Shown in pieces: positions 56,867-64,000 of a stretch of DNA of 64,000 nucleotides. Both the position numbers and the translations under genes were made by a program. The DNA comes from Hevea brasiliensis (taxonomy: Eukaryota; Streptophyta; Magnoliopsida; Malpighiales; Euphorbiaceae), in NCBI RefSeq assembly GCF_030052815.1, contig NW_026614807.1:186001-250000 (forward strand), read 5' to 3'. The first letter of the stretch is position 1. Each line of letters begins with the position of its first letter. The notes under the pieces are model-generated. The model saw nothing but the letters and a program-made list of their open reading frames with translations, ran no database searches and was not told where the DNA came from.

Positions 56867-59800
56867 TGTAACACCCCTCACCCGACTATAGTGTAACCGA
56901 GCGAGGCGTGCTACATTCGGTGTCGAAGCACCCTATCTTATCTTACTTTATTCCTTTAATCATTTTCAAGTTATTATCTTTTAGTATCAATTTTTTTTTT
57001 TTTTACGGAAAAACCAGTGGAGTTTCCCTTATTTTATTTCTATTTAGCGCATTTCATCATTCACCTGTTTGAAATTTTCAATAATATTTTACAATAAAAA
57101 TCTCATTCATGCTAATCATAATTATCTCATCAATTATTCTCATAACCATCTCATATTTCAAATCTCAATCATATATCATAATTTCATATTCATTTCCATG
57201 CATTTCCATTCATGCATAATTTATATATATAAATTCTCAAGTTTCATTAATTTACATGATTTACAAACTGATTACATAAATTCATTATTTACATGATCTA
57301 CAAATTAATTACAGTTCCATAATTGGTATTTCAACATACAATTCATAATTTACATTATAAATAATAACTAATTATAATGTACAAAATACATAATATGATC
57401 TATATGGGCCCTATCTACATGCATTGCTGAGGAGGTGACAACCTGGAACACTTTGCAGATCAGAACTCTAAAATCTCTATTTAGTATTTGCTGGGCTTTA
57501 ACTTCAGTACCTGTACAAGGAAACGAATCCATCGCGCTAAGCATTGCTGCTTAGTGGTGCAATAATATAGCAAGAAAATAATAATATACAAATAAAGGTA
57601 GAAATAAACCATAGTTTGAATAATTTAGATTTATAATTAATTTAGTTTCTAATATTAACTGTCCTCTATCCTGCCATGTTCTTCTTTGGAGGTGCTCAGT
57701 TCAGAAATTTGCATTAATAATGTACCAGATATGAATAATCTAAAATTTAAACTTATACTTATATTCTTATGTAAGTCACATTTGTAATATTATTTATGTT
57801 ATAATTCTTCTACTAGTCTTTTTATCACTTCCTTGATACTTTCTAAGTTGTTTACAATCATTTTGTAATATTTAAAATTTTTTTGGAACTAATTTAATTT
57901 ACTTCAGATTTATTTCAGAACTTCTTACTCATTTATTTGCTTTCTAGCATTTTTAATTGCTAATATTCGTAACTTATTTTAATAAATTAGACTGCCCAAG
58001 TAACCTATGACAGGCTGACAAAACTGGATAACAAGTCGTTGGCACTGGACACTGCGGTTCCTCGGGCCATCATACCATGGGACGCAGAACGTCAACCACA
58101 TATGCAATCAGTATAGCTAAAAAGCGATGATAACACATAATCGGGCATTAAGCCATGAGTGCGGGCATAAAAGCCACGAATACGGGCATAAAGCCATGAA
58201 TACGAGTATAAAGCCATGAATACAGGCATAAAGCCTTTCGCAGTACTGCTAAAACAATACCCTATTGATATGCCAAACTATCCAATCTAACACACATGTC
58301 TAGGTAATACAAGGGCACATAATATCATTAAATATTAATATATTGTGTTTTATGACTTCATTATTTCATGATAAATTTCAATTATAATTTATACATTCAT
58401 TTGATCATTTATATGATCACAATTCACATCAATTATCCTTTTATACCATTGTACTCAAAGTACTTTTCCTTTCTGCAATAATGAGAACTAATGTCTCATT
58501 CATACATTAATATGGTTCATTTATTCATTCATTATGTTATTCATATTGATAATAATTCAAAATAATGGTCCACATGTACCATTGTATTCAAAACATTTTT
58601 CCTCTCTCATTTATTCATTTTATGAATTCTATTTGTGATGGGCATATAAGCCCTAACTACCTATTCACATCAATTAGGTGGCTTCCTTTTCATGTTTCAA
58701 GCAATCCATGAACATTTCATGGATTTCAAATTTATGGCCTTAATTTCCCTTTAACAATATAGTTCTTACACTTTATGTCTTTATATTACTATTCACATTT
58801 CTATTCACTCAAATTATTGACTTTTTAATACATAATGAATTTATTGAACCTAAGTTCTCCAAGATACCACATTTTGCATTTTATTTTTGCTGGTATGATT
58901 TCCAATACCATTTCAAAGTTTATCTTATATTATTCAAAATTTTCAGATTTCATACCCTAGATTTACTGTTCCATTGGTCATTTGTACAGTAGGAATTTGA
59001 CAAAATTATCTTCATGAAAATTGTTCCTTATTATGTCTAGTTACATTTCATTTTTCGAATCACTCCATTTGGAGTTTTGTAGCTCAATACCATAACTGGC
59101 CGGATTAACCTGTACCCAGAATTTCTGGGCAATTTGGTTCTGCTAGATTTGGTGACCTAAGTTTAGTTGGCAATTTGACTAGGTTATGGTCATAATTTGG
59201 ATTTGTGTTCTTCATAAAAAGTTGTAGGGCTATGTCTCAGCTTTCGGCTGGTAAAATTTCAGATCAATTGAGCTTGCCTACACTGAGTTATGACCATTTG
59301 AAGAAACACTATTCATTCGGTCATTTTCTAGGGACAGCATGTTGGTCACCCGGATTAGGGTAATTTTTAGGTCAACTTGGTTTGGTTTTCTTGGCAGGAT
59401 TTCTTCACCAAAGTTGTGCCATTATGTGTCTAGTTTTATGTCCAATTGGCCTTGCACCAATTGAACCTACACAACTCAAGTTATAGCTGCCCAAACATCC
59501 TGGACTCACATTTAGACCTGCAAGGCACTCAAGGCAGCACACCAAACCTCACATTCAAAGCTACAATTCACTTCAATTCCTCATTACACTCAGCCAAATG
59601 GTCACTAATTGACCATTAAAACTCCACATAATATTAAAATATAATAATCCTCAATTTATCACAAACCGTAATTAATCAAAGTCTCAATCTCATGCAACTC
59701 CTAAAATCCCTAACTCCAATCCTTATATACAAATCAATTAACATCAATATACAAATTCAATTGTAAGTAAATCATCAAAACCCTCACACTCTCTTGGCTG

Positions 59801-60775
59801 CCAAAAGTTGAAGTGGTCCTATCATGCATATTTTTCTTCTTTTTCCACAATTTCTAGTTGATTTATTTTATATCCTAACATGAAAACAAGAAAAAAGAGA
59901 GAGAGATAGCACTAACCTTTATGGAGAGATCTTCTCCCTTCAATTTCCTTCACTTTCTTTAGCTTTCTTGGCAGTCAAACACCTCTCTAAGTGGTGTAGA
60001 CAAGTTTTAATAAAGAAGGTCTAAGGTTTTGTAGAGGGAAATCAATGAAAATTAAGAGAGATGAAGAAATATTTTTCATGGAAGAGAGAAAGATAAGAGA
60101 TTTCCGGCAATGAGAGACAAATGAGGAAGATGGCTATTTTGTTTTTGCTTTTATCTCCTTTTTAATAATTTTAAATATGCTTGTTGTGTTGTGATTGGTG
60201 GAGGCCTTCTTAATGACATCATGTGATGTCATAATTAGGTATTTTCTTTCATTTTCTTTTCTTTTCTTCTTTACTCATTTTTAATTTAATTTTTAGCAAT
60301 ATTTATTCATATTTTATATCATAAAAATTATATACTTAACTGGACAAGTCGGCCAAAAATTATATCTGAAGATGAAATGACCAAAATGCCCTCCGTTTGG
60401 CTTATTTAGCCAAAATCGTCTGTATCAATCTAAAAATTTTTCTAAGCCTTTTCTTGGCATTCCAATGCCATAGAAACCTCAATGACTCTTTTCTGGAGTT
60501 CTAAAAATTATTTCATGAATTTTCTCAAGGGTTTAGGGCTTCTAGTTGCGAAGACTGCAACTTCCCACTGGGTTACCCATCGCTAGGACACCGACTCATT
60601 TAACTTGATTGTATTTTATTTTTAAAATTTTTTCTAAATTTTTCTTATTAATATTTGAGTTATTTATGGTTCCTGACTTTAGTTTAAATATTTTTCCAGA
60701 CGTTCTAACTATCCAGACCGACAGTGGTCACCAGAACAGTAGAATGTACGGAATGAAAACAGTGAGGTTGTTACA
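56867..60775 (-). mobile_element. Solo LTR E of a Gypsy-type element (3,909 bp)
   Basis: Starts TGTAACACCCCTCACCCGAC and ends GAGGTTGTTACA. The five bases on either side (CACTA and CCTTA) match at three positions, so the target duplication has decayed or is not certain. No primer site or coding frame. Stem-loop at 57,537-57,554. A ~21 bp unit containing GGCATAAAGCCATGAATAC is repeated about five times at 58,140-58,237. Runs of T near 56,990-57,003 are low complexity. Confidence 0.8.
58140..58237 (-). repeat. Five-unit tandem repeat in solo LTR E
   Basis: Unit of about 21 bp with GGCATAAAGCC, each able to form a small GGC/GCC pair. It lies where Gypsy-A and -C have their mini-hairpin arrays, so it looks like an expansion of one hairpin. 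Confidence 0.75.
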
Positions 60776-61915
60776 CCTTAGGTGTCAAAACCCTAACTAC
60801 ACTAATTGTTACATTTAATTAATTCTAAGCATACTAACATCACTACATCACTTAATTAAGCTTTCTAACATAATAAATTCAATTAAAACACAAGCATTTC
60901 CATCACAAACCCTAGCTGGCCGAATTTACTTCTAGTCCTCCAAGGATCTTTTCATTTCATTTTAAGCATATTTATAAGTTCTTTATGCTACAAATACATT
61001 GATTAAACTAAAAATGTCAAGTTTGCTTACTAACCTTATGCAGAATTTTCTTTCTCTTCCAATCTCTTCCTTTCTTTTTTCTTTCTTCTTCAAGCTCCTC
61101 TTCTAGTTGCCAAAATAAGTTTTAACTATGGTGAGTAATTTTTCTATGGTGGAATTTTGTAATATTCAAGGTCACAAAAAAGCTCTAATGGAGGTTTTGT
61201 GGAGAGGGAGAGGTGAGAGAGGTGGGAGACAGAATGGAGAAGATGAAGTCCTTTTTTTTTTTTCTTTCTTTTCTTTTTCTTTTATGAATTTATCCTTTGG
61301 GAAGACCATAAATTGAATTAATTAAATTTTAGTTATAATATTTATTGCATCATGCATGATGTCATCACTTTTCATTTTTCCTTTTTCTTTTTTTTATTTA
61401 TTTTTCCATTTATTCTTTAATTTAATTTCTAATTCTGAAATTTTCTTTTCTCCGATTTTATTTGACAGTTAGGTCAGGAGTAAACTCTAGGGGTCAATTG
61501 ACCAAATTGCCCTTCGCCGGTTCAACCCATTTTGCAAATAATTCAATATTTCTTTCGGATTCCTAACCTAATTATTTGATCGGCTTAACAATTCTTTTTC
61601 ATGATTTTCTCTTTTCCACTGTGTTCGCAATAGTCCTAAGGACCGCGGTGTCACATTTTACGGCTCGAAATTTGAGTTTAAATTGACTTTGCAATCCTTC
61701 CCGAGAAGGTCACCCATCGCTGTGACTCTCGGCTCATTTAACCTCTTATGTTCTAGTTTTCTTATTTATACTTAACTAATTGACAATTACTAATTATTTG
61801 TGTTTAGGGCTTATCCAATTGTCTTAGATGTTGTTCTAATCCTCTTAATTGACCGAACTGACACTGGTCACCGAAACAGTAAAATATATCAGGCTATGCC
61901 AATAGGGGTATTACA
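60776..61915 (-). repeat. Gypsy-D LTR, second piece
   Basis: Continues from 56,866 and ends GGGGTATTACA before the polypurine tract. T-rich low-complexity stretch at 61,251-61,290. The frame 61,128-61,316 is not supported as a gene. Confidence 0.83.
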
Positions 61916-62727
61916 ATTCTCTCTCCCTTAAAATAAATTTCATCTCGAAATTTTACCTGGTATCAATCTCTGAACAATTGTGGGTGCTGTCTCCTCATGT
62001 CTTCCTCTCGTTCCCAAGTAGCTTCTTAGCCCGAATGATGGTTCCACAACACTTTCACTAACGGTATCTGTTTGTTCCTCAGCTGCTTCACCTCATAAGC
62101 CGGAATCTCTATGGGTTCTTCCCCATATATGAGGTATGGATTCACTTCAATTTCTTCCACTGGTAGTACATGAGATGGGTCTGATCGATACCTTCTCAAC
62201 ATAGACACATGGAAGACATTATGTATCTTCTCTTACTCTGGAGGTAGTGCCAAACAATATGCCAAAGGACCCATTCTCTCCAGAACTTCATAAGGCCCGA
62301 TGAAACGAGGACTCAGTTTCCCCTTTCTGCCAAATCTCATAATTCTGTTCCAACGGGAAACCTTGAGGAATACTTTCTCACCCACAGCATACTCAATATC
62401 CCTTCTCTTTAAATCAATGTAGAACTTCTGACGGTCTGATGCAGTCTTAAGTCGATCTCTGATCACCCTGATCTTCTCTTCAGTTTGCTAAACAATTTCA
62501 GGCCCAATCATCTTCCTTTCACCTACTTCATCCCAACAAAGGGGAGTTCTGCATTTTCTACCATACAAAGCTTCATATGGAGGCATCCCGATGCTTGATT
62601 GGTAGCTGTTGTGGTAAGCAAACTCAATCAAAGGCAAGTGTATGTCCCAACTGCCCTCAAATTCAATCACACAAGCCCGTAGCATGTCCTCCAAGATTTG
62701 AATTACCCTCTCAGACTGGCCATCTGT
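61916..62727 (-). pseudogene. Gypsy-D integrase C-terminal part and chromodomain
   Basis: 62,488-62,727 encodes [20 protein letters not shown] in one open frame, then SWDIHLPLIEFAYHNSYQSS, ending in a stop near 62,488. 62,233-62,466 encodes GEKVFLKVSRWNRIMRFGRK and RFIGPYEVLERMG. 62,026-62,208 encodes SMLRRYRSDPSHVLPVEEIE and the first half of the chromodomain, VKVLWNHHSG, where a frame loss cuts the final TWE-like part. The uninterrupted VIQILEDML stretch is the reference for the intron call in Gypsy-A and -B. Copia-3 cuts the gene at 62,727. Confidence 0.88.
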
Positions 62728-64000
62728 TGTTAGTAATATGCCCTAGAGCATATCATTTAGTATGTATCTTGTACATATTTTTATTAATAAAAGGCATTTC
62801 CACTTTTTCGTTTACATAATATATTTATGTGTAATAGAAAAGGTACATTGATATTTTGTTAGAAATATTATTCTTAAGTTGTTAAGAATATGAGTGACAA
62901 TATTTCTAGCACGAAGTATCATAAATAGGTTCACAATCGAGGATACTTCATAATAAGGACATGACTTATCCAGAAAGATTGTATTCATGTTTGTTCCCAA
63001 GTTATTTATATGAGATATAAATAAGATGGAATGGTGAGTCTCATGCCATATAACAAACATGATAGGCACTTATAAATGATAAGTAGGCCGAACCAGTGAC
63101 ACTTATGACAAGCACATGGAGTTTACTCTTTTCAATGTTTTGTCATAAATCATATCGGCATATAATCTTTAGACTGAGATAGCACGATTATCTTGTATAT
63201 AGGTAGTTTGAGTTTGATATCGCTTTCATACTTGTACCGTGTATGGGTATATGGGCATGTGTTGGCTCCTACTAGTTAGATATGGAGGTAGGTGTTGATC
63301 AAGATGGAATCTGTGCCTCTAAGTAAATAGAGATAAAATCCTATGTTCATTTAATTGTTCTTGATGTTTCAAGTTCCTGGCCAGGACAGATAGATTTATT
63401 CAGAAAAGAGTTTCTGATGAGAAAAATCTTTTTAATCAAGAACTGGAATTAAGAGAAAACATAATATTCATAGCAAATGGAGTTTGACATAAACCATGAC
63501 TCCAGCTTGAGTTGGGATTTTATAACAGAGAGATTCTAGTGCATGGTAACATATGATTATAGGTTCATTTAAGGTAAACCTTATTACTAATTGGGTGGCC
63601 ATGGCATGCTATGCTAGGTGTTAACCATGGTCTATGAGGTTCATAAAATGATTTAGAGAAATCATTTATGGTAAGAAAGAGTTCTGATGATATTAAAGTT
63701 GATATCATGTCTCATTGCCAATTAGTGATGAGCCTAGTAAGTCACACACATACACAAGTTATCACCTAATCAAATATGATTTAATTAATTAATTAAAGAG
63801 TTTAATTGATTAATTAAATAGGTTTTGTTTGCAATTAGTTTGCAAAGTCCCTAGCATGACTTGAAACCAAATCTAGATTATTGGATGTATAATATAAGTT
63901 AAATTTATATTTAAAGTGTTTAAATATGAATTTAATTAATGAGAAATTAATTAATAGAGATTAATTAATTAATTTATATTTGATATAAATTAATTAGAAG
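62728..64000 (+). mobile_element. Copia-3 5' LTR (first 1,273 bp; element continues off-window)
   Basis: Starts TGTTAGTAATATGCCC after TCTGT, inside the Gypsy-D integrase, and matches the first 1.27 kb of the Copia-2 LTR. The full LTR should be about 2.1 kb. Whether a whole element or a solo LTR follows cannot be seen. Confidence 0.9.

Larger units (their letters stand above)
54465..62727 (-). mobile_element. Gypsy-D: diverged chromovirus-type Gypsy element, incomplete in window
   Basis: Starts TGTCACACC after CCTAG in the Copia-0 leader. Its LTR pieces are 54,465-56,866 and 60,776-61,915, around solo LTR E. The internal region begins at 61,916 with the polypurine tract complement CTCTCTCCCTT and encodes the chromodomain and integrase on the minus strand to 62,727, where Copia-3 is inserted at TCTGT. 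The rest is off-window. The LTR is related to solo LTR F. Its integrase lacks the intron found in Gypsy-A and -B. Confidence 0.87.

Noticed and set aside
61128..61316. 62-residue frame in the Gypsy-D LTR
   Set aside because: No family resemblance, ends in low-complexity T-rich sequence, and lies within an LTR.
1..64000. Host genes captured between elements
   Set aside because: After assigning LTRs, leaders and polyprotein remnants, no stretch longer than a few bases is left outside a retrotransposon.

Overview
This 64 kb window is plant nuclear DNA made up entirely of nested LTR retrotransposons. I see no host gene, rRNA, tRNA gene or CRISPR array. The plant assignment rests on three things: Ty1-copia elements whose reverse transcriptase/RNase H text resembles the Angela/TAR group, Ty3-gypsy elements with a C-terminal chromodomain and ~3-4 kb LTRs (Tekay/Del-like chromoviruses), and initiator-Met-tRNA primer binding sites. 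AT-rich LTRs and the depth of nesting suggest pericentromeric heterochromatin of a dicot. I cannot name the species from sequence alone.

Layout. The oldest visible element is Copia-0 (minus strand). It is seen in pieces at 24,012-26,116, 30,165-32,461 and 53,237-54,464 and runs off the window at both ends. Four insertions sit in it. (1) Copia-1 (minus, 1-24,011) lies in its 3' LTR. The 5' LTR of Copia-1 is itself split by Gypsy-A (5,997-18,276, TSD TAGAA) and by the deletion derivative Gypsy-C (18,731-22,550, TSD GTGCC). (2) A 4 kb solo LTR, F (26,117-30,164, TSD CGATA), lies in RNase H. (3) Copia-2 (plus, 32,462-53,236, TSD TCCAC) lies between protease and integrase, and carries Gypsy-B (37,214-48,091, TSD ATGAT) in its gag/protease. 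(4) Gypsy-D (minus, from 54,465) lies in the 5' leader. Its LTR contains solo LTR E (56,867-60,775), and its integrase is cut by the LTR of Copia-3 (from 62,728). The nesting is three levels deep.

How the parts work. The Copia elements encode Gag, protease, integrase, reverse transcriptase and RNase H in that order. The Gypsy elements encode Gag, protease, reverse transcriptase, RNase H, integrase and a chromodomain. All coding regions are broken by stops, frameshifts or deletions, so none of these copies looks autonomous. Some breaks fall in scrambled CG-rich patches at sites where sister copies read CAG/CTG, and these may be sequencing errors rather than decay.

Most interesting points: a 75 bp GT-AG intron in the integrase frame of both Gypsy-A and Gypsy-B, absent at the same codon in Gypsy-D; a hairpin and a small array of mini-hairpins in the Gypsy LTRs that keep pairing through compensatory changes; a duplicated block (14,129-18,276) that copies host flank plus LTR into the right LTR of Gypsy-A; and a chimeric Gypsy-C whose two ends come from different sequences, with a tRNA-like box A/box B module at one end.
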